A DNA stretch of 64,000 bases from Donghicola mangrovi (GCF_013377535.1 NZ_JABCJE010000002.1:434001-498000); one strand, 5' to 3'; positions 9,117 to 17,980 are shown, numbered from the stretch's first letter. Notes: a model not told the origin generated them from the sequence alone. Program-made: numbers and translations.

Positions 9117-10115
9117 CTATTGTCGGACTACCTCGGCGATGTTGATCAGCTGGATTGGCGGATAAAGGTCGAGCGCCTTGGCGGTATCGGCGTTGATGAA
9201 CACCGAGAACCGGTCGAGCGAAACAATCGGAAGCGTTGCCGGATCAGCTCCGTCCAGCAGAATTTTGCGGGCCTGCGCGGCGGCCAGTTTGCCCACATTG
9301 GCATAGGCATTTGCGACGGCCATCAGGGCTTTGCTGTCCTGAACCATCTGCGCATAGGCGGTGAAAACGGGCAGCCGCTGGTCGATCGCCGCGCTGGTAA
9401 ACGCATCGCGGTTTTCGAGGTTAAAGCTGCTGGACCCCACATAGATCGCGTCCGCCCCCTCCGCCTTGAGCTGTGCCATCAGCGCCGGAATTTCGGCAGG
9501 GTCAGCCAGACCATCGGCATTCAGCGTATAGTCGAGCGAAATCACCTCGAACCCCTCGGACGGCCCAAGGTTGGTCAGCACTTCGGTGTTCAGGGCAGAG
9601 TTGCTTTCGGTTGGGTCGTTGATCACCCCGATTTTCGTGGGCGCAAAGTAGGTTTTCAGAAGCGCGATCTGGGTCTCTTCGGGGACGCGGTTGCGCACGC
9701 CGGTGATCGCGTCACGACCACTGGCCTCGTAGCTTTCGACGATGTCAGAGCGGATCGGATCGGCCACGATCATGAACAGCGCCGGAATGTCGCCGATGGG
9801 GCTGCCGCGCCCGTAATCGGCCCGTTTCCCAAGGATCGCGTCGGTCACGCTGGTGCCCCAGGTGACTACCAGATCGGGCTTGGTGTCGTTGATCTGCTGC
9901 TGGACGATGGGCAAGCGCGCTTTGTCCTTGTCCACGTCGATCACGTTGACCTGCACGGGCAGATCACGGTCGGAAAAGAAGCGGCGGAAGCCTTCGCAGG
10001 CCTCTTCGCAGCCGCGCCAGACCACCATGTCGATCTGCGCGGGCGCTTCGGCGGTGAATTCGGCGTGGGCGGGCGCAGCCAGCCCCAAGCCAAGGGCGAT
10101 CAGAAGGTTACGCAT
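9117..10115 (-). CDS. ABC-type substrate-binding protein (PF04392-like) with signal peptide
   Basis: Protein of 332 aa. Residues 1-18 form a signal peptide ending APAHA, so the mature protein should be periplasmic. The rest fits the TrpX/YtfQ-like ABC_sub_bind family: PDLVVTWGTSVTDAIL, PALFMIVADPIRSDIVES, TYFAPTKIGVINDPTESNS, EGADAIYVGSSSFNLENRDAF and VYTAYAQMVQDSKALM-type segments. No ABC permease or ATPase is adjacent. It overlaps the MFS-fusion gene by eight bases, so the binding protein probably works with the sensor/MFS proteins upstream, not with a classical ABC importer. The ligand is unknown. Confidence 0.82.
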   Translation of the reverse strand: MRNLLIALGLGLAAPAHAEFTAEAPAQIDMVVWRGCEEACEGFRRFFSDRDLPVQVNVIDVDKDKARLPIVQQQINDTKPDLVVTWGTSVTDAILGKRADYGRGSPIGDIPALFMIVADPIRSDIVESYEASGRDAITGVRNRVPEETQIALLKTYFAPTKIGVINDPTESNSALNTEVLTNLGPSEGFEVISLDYTLNADGLADPAEIPALMAQLKAEGADAIYVGSSSFNLENRDAFTSAAIDQRLPVFTAYAQMVQDSKALMAVANAYANVGKLAAAQARKILLDGADPATLPIVSLDRFSVFINADTAKALDLYPPIQLINIAEVVRQ

Positions 10116-12138
10116 CGGCCACCTCCGCCTTTGATCCGAAGATCGAGATCAGCGCCATCACCAGACCGATTGCCGAAATCCCAAGCCCCAGCAGGGCCGC
10201 GGTGGTTTGATAATCCAGCCGGACCAGCATCGCCGCCACCAGCACAGGCCCCGCCACGGATCCGATCCGTTCCGAGGTACGCAGCAGGCTCAGGGCACTG
10301 GTGCGGGTGATGTCGGGGCTTTGTTCAGCGGCCTCCATTGCGGCGACGATCAGGGGCGCCTTGATGAACGCATGGACCACGCCAAGGGCAGCGACCACCG
10401 CCAGAACAGCGGCCACGGTTGCGCTCTGGTATAGGCCCATCAGCACGATCCCCGACATGATGGTCGCGCCGATGACGATGGCCAGATTGCGGTTCAGCCG
10501 GTCGGCAAAATGCGAGGCCACGGGGCTGATCGGGATAATGATCAGCGAATAGAGCATCATGATCCGGCCGATTTCGGACTGCGAGGCCTCGAGGCTGGCC
10601 AGATAGATCGGCACGAACAGATAGAGAAAGCCGGTCAGGATGATCTTGGCCGGAATGGCGCAGAACAGCACGATCAGCACAAAGCGGCTGTTGCGCATCA
10701 GCGTGCCGATGGCACTGCCCGCCCCTGCCGGTTTCTTGGCCGCAGTCGCTGCCCCCACATCGCGGCTCAGCATCGCAAATCCCAGCACCCCTGCCAAAGA
10801 GGCCAGCCCGATCGAGACCAGAAAGACCTGTTTGTACCCCAGCCAATCGGCCAGAATGCCGCCGATGGCCGTGCCGCACATGGTCGCCGCCATCAGAACC
10901 CCGACAAAGATTGCCATGCCTTTGGCGCGGTTTTCCTTGGTCAGGATCGCGGCGATATAGCTTTGGGCGCTGATGGTGATGATCGCATAGCCAAGCGCGG
11001 TGATCGAACGGGCAATCACGATGTCATCGGCGCTGCGCGCCAGATAGCAGCCCACATATCCCGCCAGCGCAGGCAGCAGCCCCACCAGAAACAGGCGCCG
11101 GTTGCCGAACCGGTCCACCAGCCCGCCCGCAAAGGGGGTGATGGCCGCAATCACGAACATAAAGCAAGAGATCGGCAGGCCAACCATAATGCTTTTCTCA
11201 AAGAAATCCGTCGGTTGGTAGTATTCCGCGACAAACAGCGGCAAAAAGGATTTCTGCAACTCTTCGGCCACGCAGAACACAAACAGCGGGATGCGGGCGT
11301 CGATGATGGTCGCCTCGGACGGGACCACGCGGCGGTCCAGATAATAGCGTTCGGCCAGATGATCGACCATCCGCACGCCCGCTTGACGCAGGGCGGCGAC
11401 TTGGTCGGCCAAGGCGTCATTCATCGCATTCAGGCCGTCAATAAACCGTTTGGGCAGCGTATCGCGGGCGGAATTCTCATAGAGGCCCAGATCGCCCAAG
11501 GCGCGCAGGCGGATGGCGCGCTCGACCTTGCGCAGGGGCTCGGTGATGCTGAATCCGGTCAGCACAACGACGATTTCGACCGCCACCAAGGTCACCGCCA
11601 TCAGGATCACGACCGAGTCGAAAAACACGCTCTGCATCTGTGCGACCACATAGGCGGGGTCGGTGTGGGCGATGACGTGGCCCACGGCTTGGCCCTCGTA
11701 CATAATCTCGGCGGTGGCTTGGGTCGCGCCATAGGTCTGGCCCGAGACAATAGCCAGCACCGCGTTCGATCCGTGCAGCAGGCTGGCGGCAAAGGTATCG
11801 GGCTCTGCCGCTGTGCCGTCCGCACCTACGGGCATCGGGCCGGGCTGAACCTCGATCAGGCTGAGTTCGGGATGCACCTCGGTCAGGTCCGAGACGAACT
11901 TGTCGACCCCGCGCAGTTTGTCGAAGGGCACGCCGATGGACAGCGCATATTCGATGTCATTGCGCACCTTCAGGGCGACACTTTCGGTTTTGGCCAGAAT
12001 AAAGGGCTGGAGCTGGTTTTCGTACTGGGTGATCGTCGTCAGGATGCTGAGCGCCGCGGCCACCAGCATCGACAGGGCCGTCACCAGAAAAAGCCGGCGC
12101 CCCAGACTGACCTCTAGACCTTTGCGTGCGGTGGTCAT
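10108..12138 (-). CDS. periplasmic sensor + HAMP-like segment fused to an MFS transporter
   Basis: Protein of 676 aa with two parts. Residues about 15-37 are a TM segment, 38-170 a periplasmic domain, 171-197 a second TM, followed by SITEPLRKVERAIRLRALGD, which looks like a HAMP linker, and a helical stretch to about 260. Instead of a kinase or cyclase, a full MFS permease follows (about 283-670, some 12 TMs) with GGLVDRFGNRRLFLVGLL, the family loop between TM2 and TM3, and ILADWLGYKQVFLVSIGLA. Normal MFS proteins are about 400 aa. The start overlaps the upstream sensor stop by 4 bases and the end overlaps the binding-protein gene. The inferred role is ligand-sensing transport or signalling; the substrate is unknown. 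Confidence 0.8.
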   Translation of the reverse strand: MTTARKGLEVSLGRRLFLVTALSMLVAAALSILTTITQYENQLQPFILAKTESVALKVRNDIEYALSIGVPFDKLRGVDKFVSDLTEVHPELSLIEVQPGPMPVGADGTAAEPDTFAASLLHGSNAVLAIVSGQTYGATQATAEIMYEGQAVGHVIAHTDPAYVVAQMQSVFFDSVVILMAVTLVAVEIVVVLTGFSITEPLRKVERAIRLRALGDLGLYENSARDTLPKRFIDGLNAMNDALADQVAALRQAGVRMVDHLAERYYLDRRVVPSEATIIDARIPLFVFCVAEELQKSFLPLFVAEYYQPTDFFEKSIMVGLPISCFMFVIAAITPFAGGLVDRFGNRRLFLVGLLPALAGYVGCYLARSADDIVIARSITALGYAIITISAQSYIAAILTKENRAKGMAIFVGVLMAATMCGTAIGGILADWLGYKQVFLVSIGLASLAGVLGFAMLSRDVGAATAAKKPAGAGSAIGTLMRNSRFVLIVLFCAIPAKIILTGFLYLFVPIYLASLEASQSEIGRIMMLYSLIIIPISPVASHFADRLNRNLAIVIGATIMSGIVLMGLYQSATVAAVLAVVAALGVVHAFIKAPLIVAAMEAAEQSPDITRTSALSLLRTSERIGSVAGPVLVAAMLVRLDYQTTAALLGLGISAIGLVMALISIFGSKAEVADA

Positions 12139-12899
12139 CGGGTGGCCTCCTGCATGGTCGAGAGGTCGCTTTCGGCCTGCGCGTATTCTGCATTTCCGGC
12201 CTCAAGATCGCGGGCCAGCATTCCGGCCTCGCCCGTGTGGGTGCCGGTGACGGTGCCGCGCAGCGGGGCCTGTTGCAGCAGGCCATAAATCGCGCCCACA
12301 TCGCGGAACATATAGACCACCAAGGGGATCAGCGCGGCTGCCACCAGCCCGAAGATCAGCCCGTAATTGTCCAGAAGGTTGCCGCGTACGGTCGCTGTTG
12401 ACGCCATCGCCACGTCCGACCGCGCCATCAGGATCACCGCGCCCATCACGATCCCCGAGGAATCGAGCAGCGTCCGGCCCGAATAAATCCAGTCCCCGCG
12501 ATCAATCGCGCTTTCCTGTTCGCTGACCGAAAAGATGCGCCGCAGAACCGCGGCACGGTCGCCTTCGGGCAGACCTTCGGCATCGGATTGCACCAGCGGG
12601 CGGCCCGTGGGCGACACAACGATGATCCGCGAAATGGTGGGATCTTTTTCGACCTCGCGCTCAATCAGAGGCTGAAGACCGACGATCTCTTCGATCGCTA
12701 GTCCGACCTGCTCGGCGCGTAGAACGCTTGCCTCGATTGTGGACCCGACGACCTGCATCTGAGAGGCCGTCGCCTGCCCCACCAGCGACTTGAATTTCAG
12801 TACATTCAGGCTGAGCTGCATCGCCAGCATAGCCACAATGACCAACCACGCAGATAGCAGAACTTTCAGATAGAACTCACGGAAAAACAACAGGTTCAT
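12135..12899 (-). CDS. two-TM membrane protein with periplasmic sensor-like domain
   Basis: Protein of 254 aa. One TM lies at about residues 10-31, a periplasmic domain at 32-178 (IIVVSPTGRPLVQSDAEG and IYSGRTLLDSSGIVMGAVIL, a PAS/Cache-like strand pattern), and a second TM at 179-198. A short cytoplasmic tail of about 55 residues has no kinase, methyl-accepting or cyclase domain. The start has GGAG seven bases upstream. It is the first gene of the sensor/MFS-fusion/binding-protein operon. The topology resembles the N-terminal half of the next protein, so the two may pair in the membrane. The family is not recognised. Confidence 0.72.
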   Translation of the reverse strand: MNLLFFREFYLKVLLSAWLVIVAMLAMQLSLNVLKFKSLVGQATASQMQVVGSTIEASVLRAEQVGLAIEEIVGLQPLIEREVEKDPTISRIIVVSPTGRPLVQSDAEGLPEGDRAAVLRRIFSVSEQESAIDRGDWIYSGRTLLDSSGIVMGAVILMARSDVAMASTATVRGNLLDNYGLIFGLVAAALIPLVVYMFRDVGAIYGLLQQAPLRGTVTGTHTGEAGMLARDLEAGNAEYAQAESDLSTMQEATR

Positions 12900-13004
12900 T
12901 GGTCACTCCGATAGATTCATTCCATACGGGTAACCAAAAAACTCGTGCCAGAAGGGCGCCGTTCAAAGCTGTGGGTCACGCATCCGACCCTAGAGCTTAC
13001 CTTG

Positions 13005-13034
13005 AGTTAACTCTCGCAAAGGTGATCGTGTCAA
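13005..13034 (-). promoter_or_regulatory. candidate promoter of the sensor/MFS/binding-protein operon
   Basis: On the minus strand TTGACA (13029-13034) is followed after 18 bases by TTAACT (13005-13010), a sigma70-like pair with a poor -10 box. It lies about 106 bases before the 12899 start, in the only gap between PAAR and the operon. This is pattern matching only. Confidence 0.3.
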
Positions 13035-13142
13035 CCAATCTTAAGGCTATCAAAAAGGATGTGTCGGTATCCAAGGGGATGGAAAGAATTTAGAAGTTAG
13101 AATGTGTTGCGGATCGGGGATGGCTCTACCGCAGGAAGGCTT

Positions 13143-13430
13143 TCATCCGCCGATCAAGACCGTGGGGCATCCCAGAACGACCGTGCCGCCATGGGCCGTG
13201 GTGTCGCCCATCCGCGCCACGGGTTTTCCGGCTGCCAGAACTGTTGCACTGCCTTTCACGATAGTCGCGGGCGGGCCAACGCAGGTGCACAGGCTGCCCA
13301 CCCCCGCCACGGGGACGTTGCCGACCAGAACCATGGGCGTGCTGAACATCGAGATCGGTCCCCCCACATGGGGCACAATCCCCGTCACCATCGGGCAAAC
13401 GGTCATGTCTCCGACGCGGGCGGCCAGCAT
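13143..13430 (-). CDS. PAAR-domain T6SS spike tip protein
   Basis: Protein of 95 aa starting MLAARVGDMTVCPMVTG. It is built almost entirely of the PAAR motif: HVGGPI, GNVPVAGVGSLCTCVGPPA, VARMGDTTAHGGTVVLGCP. His and Cys residues that bind zinc in the family are present. It caps the VgrG trimer. Its start shares one base with the stop of the preceding gene, and a longer upstream frame lies inside that gene and is rejected. It has no C-terminal toxin extension. Confidence 0.9.
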   Translation of the reverse strand: MLAARVGDMTVCPMVTGIVPHVGGPISMFSTPMVLVGNVPVAGVGSLCTCVGPPATIVKGSATVLAAGKPVARMGDTTAHGGTVVLGCPTVLIGG

Positions 13431-14002
13431 CAGCGCGCCTCCTCGAGGCAGGGCCACGCGCCATCGGCGACGGCCACGCCGGCTTGTGCCACGCGGGTGG
13501 CAAAGTCCGTGCGGTCCGGTTCCTCTAGTGGGGCCAGCAGACCGACCGCCCCCAGCAGCGCCTTGGCATGAAGGTAGGGTTGCGGCAGCACCACCGGCAG
13601 GTCCGGCGCCACGATGCTGCCAGAGCCGTTCCAGAACACCGCGTGACACAGCCAGCCAAAGGGATTGTCGGTGCCCAATGCCTCGGACAGATCAGCGCAG
13701 CGGCGGCGGGCGCGCTCGGCGGGTTCCTCGACCCACATGCGGACGGTGTTCCGCGCACTCACCGCATCGGGCGAGGTCATGGGCGCTTCGGCCAGCAGGG
13801 TCAGCGCCCAACAGATGCCTTCGCGCGGGGGCAGCCCGTGGGCGATCAGCTGGATCAGGTCGAACAGGGTGTCGGGCGTCGTCAGCGCGGTCACCGCTTC
13901 GGCGGTCGGCGTTTCGGGGGTGATCAGCGCCGCGCCCTCTTCGCTCAGGGCAAAGCGGCTGATGATCGGGCCGCAGGTGTCATAGGGGATCTTTTTCATC
14001 AT
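13430..14002 (-). CDS. conserved T6SS-associated protein between vgrG and PAAR (possible adaptor)
   Basis: Protein of 190 aa with no TM and no signal peptide. Features: TAEAVTALTTPDTLFDLIQLIAHGLPPREGICWA, WVEEPAERARRRCADLSEALGTDNPFGWLCHAVFWNGSGSIV. It may match a family catalogued as DUF6931, which is remembered and not checked. It lies 6 bases after vgrG and touches PAAR, the place where VgrG/PAAR adaptors or effector chaperones are often encoded. It is mostly alpha-helical and shows no catalytic motif that I recognise. Confidence 0.6.
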   Translation of the reverse strand: MMKKIPYDTCGPIISRFALSEEGAALITPETPTAEAVTALTTPDTLFDLIQLIAHGLPPREGICWALTLLAEAPMTSPDAVSARNTVRMWVEEPAERARRRCADLSEALGTDNPFGWLCHAVFWNGSGSIVAPDLPVVLPQPYLHAKALLGAVGLLAPLEEPDRTDFATRVAQAGVAVADGAWPCLEEAR

Positions 14003-14008
14003 GGCACC

Positions 14009-15919
14009 TCAGTTCACCTTAACCAAGGCGCCCTTGATTTCCGTCATGCCGCCCCCCTCGACCGAGGCCATGGCAGAGCCTTTAAGTTTCGCCATCACCG
14101 AACCTTCGGCGGTCAACTGCGCCCCCTTGAGCGTCAAGGGGCCAGTGGCCTGCACACTGCCCTGCCCGCCCGACAGCGCGAACTTGGCCGAGCCTTTGCC
14201 GGTCAGCTGCGTCGCCTCCAGCGTCAGGTTCGTGGCCTTGATCGTGATCCCCGAGGACGTCATCTCGATCGAGCTACTGCCGACCTTGAGCGTCAGTTTG
14301 CTCTTGCCGGTCAGGGTGATGTTCTGGGCATCAAGGGTCAGGTCCTTGGTGATGTCCACGTCCCACGATTTCTCGATCTTGCGGCTGGCCTCGCCCTTGA
14401 TGGTGATCTTTTCGTCCTTGGTCACCGTGGTGGTCGCGGTGTCCTGCACGGTCAGGGCATAGTCCTTGGCCGCGTTCAGGGTCAGCAGTTCCTTGTCCTG
14501 CGCGTCGTCAAAGATCAGCTCGTTGGCCTTGCCCTTGAGTTTGGTCGAATAGCCGGTCTGGGTGGTGTTGGCCTTGGCAAAGGGCGGCTTGTTCTTGGCG
14601 TTGTAGATCTGGCCGGTGATCACGGGGCAATCCGGGTCCCCGTGCAGGAAAGACACCAGAACCTCTTGGCCGACGCGGGGCGTGAACTGCCCGCCATAAC
14701 CCTTTCCCGCATAGGTTTCCGCGACCCGCAGCCAGCCGGTGGTGTCCTTGGTTTCCTTGCTCTGATCCCAGAAAAACTTGACCTTCACCCGCCCTTCGGC
14801 ATCGCAGGCGGGCTCTCCGTCATTGCCGCCAACGACAAGGGCGTTGTGCACGCCGGCCAGAACGGGTTTGGGCAAATGGGGCGGCAGGTAGGGCGCATCC
14901 TTGGGTGCGGCACGGAAACGGGTCCGAATGCCGTTGCCGGTGGCCTCGAACTCCAAGGCGTTGATTACATAGCTGCCCTTCATTTCTGCGTCCGAGACCT
15001 TGGCCAGTTTCAGCGCCTGTCCGGGGAACAGCGCGGGATGGTCGGTGCGCCCCGCCAAACGGCTCTCGCCGCCTTGGGTCTGGCGGGCAAAGGTGGTCGC
15101 GTCGGCCTTGACCGTCGCCCCCCGCGCCGCGCGGTATTCCACCACCGACGGCGTGCCGGTCATCTTGGTATCGGTTGACGTTGTTGGCCCTCCTATAGCC
15201 TGCGCGGCCTTTTCCACGTCATAGCTGGTCAGGCTGACCTTGCCCGACACGATCTGGCGCCCCAGCCCCATGCCGTGTCCTTGGAACAGCTTGGCATCGG
15301 CGTTGGCGGGATCGGTTAGCTCGGCTTCGCCGGATTTGTTCGCCGGAAAGGGTTTGGCCGTGTCGTGCACAAGCATTGTGGTGCCGTCCTGCCCGTCGTG
15401 AAAGAAATAGACCAAGCCATCCTCGGCCAAGAGGCGCTCGACAAAGCTCAGGTCGTTTTCGTTGTACTGGATGCAGGTCTCGCGTTTGGGCGGTGTTGCG
15501 GTGATGGACAGCTTGGCGCGGCTCAGGCCGTTGCGCTCCAGCACAGCTTTCAGAATGTCGACGCTGCTTTGGTTCTGGTAGATGACCGAGGCGCTGCTGT
15601 ACCCCAAAAGCGCCAGAAACGGCCGGACCAATAGGCGGCCCCGCTGACGTTCGGACATGGCGTTCGAGGTGTCGGTGATCAACTCGACATCGGTGACGAT
15701 CCCGCAGTAGGACCGCGCCTTGACCGCTGCCGTCTGAAGCGCGGGCGGCAAAGTGATCTCTGCGGTTTTGCCCAGAAAATCTTCGACCTTGCCGGTCAGT
15801 TCGGACAGCTCCACCCGATATTCGGGAATGGCCGAGACCATTTCATGGCCCGTGAACCCGTCCGCCCCAAGGGCCGTCTTGCCGTCGATGGAAATAAAAG
15901 CCGAGAACGCGCCTGCCAT
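14009..15919 (-). CDS. vgrG: VgrG/TssI, T6SS spike protein
   Basis: Protein of 636 aa from MAGAFSAFISIDGK. The open frame reaches 15985, but the extra residues look unlike a VgrG N terminus; no strong ribosome site decides between them. The gp27-like part contains YCGIVTDVELI, ETCIQYNENDLSFVERLLAEDGLVYFF and the late HNALVVG. The gp5-like OB part has VKVKFFWDQS, WLRVAETYAGKGYGGQFTPRVGQEVLVSFLHGDPDCP. A beta-helix needle with repeated LTLxA strands ends at VKVN. No extra C-terminal enzyme domain is present, so it is a structural VgrG. Confidence 0.95.
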   Translation of the reverse strand: MAGAFSAFISIDGKTALGADGFTGHEMVSAIPEYRVELSELTGKVEDFLGKTAEITLPPALQTAAVKARSYCGIVTDVELITDTSNAMSERQRGRLLVRPFLALLGYSSASVIYQNQSSVDILKAVLERNGLSRAKLSITATPPKRETCIQYNENDLSFVERLLAEDGLVYFFHDGQDGTTMLVHDTAKPFPANKSGEAELTDPANADAKLFQGHGMGLGRQIVSGKVSLTSYDVEKAAQAIGGPTTSTDTKMTGTPSVVEYRAARGATVKADATTFARQTQGGESRLAGRTDHPALFPGQALKLAKVSDAEMKGSYVINALEFEATGNGIRTRFRAAPKDAPYLPPHLPKPVLAGVHNALVVGGNDGEPACDAEGRVKVKFFWDQSKETKDTTGWLRVAETYAGKGYGGQFTPRVGQEVLVSFLHGDPDCPVITGQIYNAKNKPPFAKANTTQTGYSTKLKGKANELIFDDAQDKELLTLNAAKDYALTVQDTATTTVTKDEKITIKGEASRKIEKSWDVDITKDLTLDAQNITLTGKSKLTLKVGSSSIEMTSSGITIKATNLTLEATQLTGKGSAKFALSGGQGSVQATGPLTLKGAQLTAEGSVMAKLKGSAMASVEGGGMTEIKGALVKVN

Positions 15920-16037
15920 TTTCACTGCATCTGTCTGATTGCATGGGAACAAGCTGCACTGGCATCGCGCGTTTCCGCGGCTCACCTGATTTAGGTTAGA
16001 ATGACTTCGCCGGATGTGACAAGGGAATTAACGCAGC

Positions 16038-16628
16038 TTAAGTCAGTTCCAGCGCCGCCAGCACTACTACCGTCATCATCGAGGCCGCCATCGCCTTGTT
16101 GATGATAGAGTGGGTGCGCGGGGACAGATCCAGTTGGTTGACCTTGATCCCCGCCCACAGCCACAGCAAATGGATCGGCACCCAGATCGTGTTCATGATC
16201 AGGAATTTCAGCAGAACCTCGGTCCAGTAACTGTCCGGCAGAAACCCGAAACCCGTATATAGCGCCGTATTCACCGCATAGGCCTTGGGGTTCATGATCT
16301 GTAGCAGTACGCCGCCGGTCAGGCCGGGGGGATCGCTGCGCTCGATAAACGCCAGTCTGGATTGGGCAAAGGCGATGCGGACGGCCAGATACAGCAGATA
16401 CGCAAAGGACAGCAGAAACAGCAGCGCCCTGATGCGGTCATCCGCCAAGACCAGCGCCGCAAGACCGCTGATCACCGCCAGCCCCACGAGGTTCGTCCCC
16501 AGAAACAGCCCCGAGACATAGCGCAGCCCCGCCCTGCCCCCAAAACCCGCACCGACCCCCGCCGTCGAGAGCACTCCGGGACCGGGGGTGATGATCAGAA
16601 AGAACACCGCCAAGGCAAAGGTTAGCAT
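16038..16628 (-). CDS. LysE/RhtB-family amino-acid exporter
   Basis: Protein of 196 aa with about six TMs. The N terminus contains ITPGPGVL, the LysE-family signature PGP, then GGRAGLRYVSGLFLGTNLVGLAVISG and QIMNPKAYAVNTALYTGF, which matches the conserved central NPK motif. Such proteins export amino acids or homoserine lactones from the cytoplasm; the substrate cannot be assigned. It stands alone downstream of the T6SS locus, with 118 bases to vgrG. Confidence 0.85.
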   Translation of the reverse strand: MLTFALAVFFLIITPGPGVLSTAGVGAGFGGRAGLRYVSGLFLGTNLVGLAVISGLAALVLADDRIRALLFLLSFAYLLYLAVRIAFAQSRLAFIERSDPPGLTGGVLLQIMNPKAYAVNTALYTGFGFLPDSYWTEVLLKFLIMNTIWVPIHLLWLWAGIKVNQLDLSPRTHSIINKAMAASMMTVVVLAALELT

Positions 16629-16728
16629 GACGGGCTCCTGCGGTCTGTCATTCGGGGCATCCTAGGGGGCGTCGGGCCGCTCTGCCAAGGGGGTTGCGGG
16701 GGCGTGGTTGGTGAATGTGGGTCGGGGC

Positions 16729-17475
16729 TCAGCCGTTGATGGCGGTGAAAGCGGCGTCAAAGCGGCCCTCTGCCTCGGCCCGCCTTTGGAAGTTCACGCG
16801 GGAGACGAGGATTTCGTCAGGCATTTCCGGCAGGTTCAGCAGGCACATGATTTCGGCGGTAAACTCCGACAGAGGCATTGCGGCGGCATTGCTGGACTGG
16901 CCAGGGGTGAGGTCGGTCGCCACCAATGGCGGGGCAATCTCGTGCACCGAGACCGAGGTGGTCCGCAACTGGTGGCGCAGGGATTGGGTCCACGAATGGA
17001 TCGCCGCTTTGGTCGCCGAATAGACGGGGTTCGCGGACTTCGGCACAAAGGCCAGCCCCGAAGACACCGTGATCAGCGCCGCATTCGGGCGGGTTTGCAG
17101 ATGGGGCAACAGATGGGCTGCAAACTGGATCGGTGCGGTCAGGTTCGTGGCGATCGTGCGGTCGGCCACATCCAGCAGGACGGGATTTGCAGAGTAATCC
17201 TCTGCCTCCATGATCCCTGCGTTCAGGATCACAGTGTCCAGGTCAGGGTGATCCGCGATGACCGTGACGCAAAACGCAGCCACCGCCGTTTGGTCCGTCA
17301 CGTCCAGCGCATAGCCGGCCATTCCGGGATTGCTCTCCAGCGTTTCCTGCAGGGACGACGGGTTCCGGCCCGTGATAATGACCCGATTACCGCCGGCCAG
17401 CATAGCCTCGGCCAAGGCGCGGCCGATGCCCGAATTGCCGCCAGTGATCAGAATTGTGCGATTGGTGAATGCCAT
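16729..17475 (-). CDS. short-chain dehydrogenase/reductase (DltE-like)
   Basis: Protein of 248 aa from MAFTNRTILITGGNSGIGRALAE (ATG 17473-17475). A longer upstream frame crosses the promoter and the divergent gene and is rejected. The Rossmann motif TGGNSGIG binds NAD(P), NAGIMEAEDY holds the NAG motif, and the catalytic tetrad includes ITVSSG and the YSATKAAIHSW (YxxxK) segment. It is divergent from the HxlR regulator at 17576, a common pair in which the regulator represses the oxidoreductase. The substrate is unknown. Confidence 0.88.
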   Translation of the reverse strand: MAFTNRTILITGGNSGIGRALAEAMLAGGNRVIITGRNPSSLQETLESNPGMAGYALDVTDQTAVAAFCVTVIADHPDLDTVILNAGIMEAEDYSANPVLLDVADRTIATNLTAPIQFAAHLLPHLQTRPNAALITVSSGLAFVPKSANPVYSATKAAIHSWTQSLRHQLRTTSVSVHEIAPPLVATDLTPGQSSNAAAMPLSEFTAEIMCLLNLPEMPDEILVSRVNFQRRAEAEGRFDAAFTAING

Positions 17476-17535
17476 GTTGTGTCCTTTCTTAACTGGAAGG
17501 AACATGTCGTCGCCGCTATCCTGAAGAAAGAAGGC

Positions 17536-17564
17536 ACCGAAAAGATTTATACTTACCGAAAAGA
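17536..17564. promoter_or_regulatory. direct repeat ACCGAAAAGA x2, candidate HxlR operator
   Basis: ACCGAAAAGA occurs at 17536-17545 and again at 17555-17564, 19 bases apart start to start, in the 100-bp gap between the divergent SDR and HxlR genes. The spacing is close to two helical turns, which suits a dimeric winged-helix regulator. The role is inferred. Confidence 0.4.
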
Positions 17565-17575
17565 GAGTGTGGACC

Positions 17576-17980
17576 ATGACAGCCGGATCTTTGCGCGATG
17601 ATCTGAAGACCCTGCCCGACACTTCGCCCGAGGTTGATCGCTTGGTGACCGAGATTATTTCCCGTGTCGCCGACAAATGGACGATGCTTCTAATCGAAAT
17701 CCTGACCGAGCGCGAGTGTTGCCGTTTCGGAGAGCTGTTCCGCGCCTGCGAAGGGATCAGCCAGAAAATGCTGACCCAGACCCTGCGCGCGATGGAGCGA
17801 GACGGGTTGGTGACCCGCACGGTCTATCCCGTGGTTCCGCCAAAGGTGGAATACCGGCTGACGGACTTGGGGCTAGGACTAAGCAAAGCGTTTTGCGGGG
17901 TCTGGCACTGGGCCGAAGCGCATTTCGAACAGATCGAACAGGCCCGGCGCGACTATGCGGCCAAGGCCGAGAACGAATAG
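17576..17980 (+). CDS. HxlR-family transcriptional regulator
   Basis: Protein of 134 aa from MTAGSLRDDLK; a GTG codon 9 bases upstream is a less likely start. HxlR winged-helix features are present: VADKWTMLLIEILTERECCRFGELFRACEGISQKMLTQTLRAMERDGLVTR, then YPVVPPKVEYRLTDLGLGL. Regulators of this family sense reactive aldehydes, quinones or redox state and usually control a divergent neighbour, here the SDR gene. No Cys in the classical N-terminal redox position is obvious, although ECCRF has two cysteines within the wing-proximal helix. Confidence 0.88.
   Translation: MTAGSLRDDLKTLPDTSPEVDRLVTEIISRVADKWTMLLIEILTERECCRFGELFRACEGISQKMLTQTLRAMERDGLVTRTVYPVVPPKVEYRLTDLGLGLSKAFCGVWHWAEAHFEQIEQARRDYAAKAENE

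Noticed and set aside
10510-12117. 535-codon plus-strand frame opposite the MFS-fusion gene
   Set aside because: Antisense shadow of a transmembrane-rich gene, giving a His/Gln/Asp-rich product with no family.
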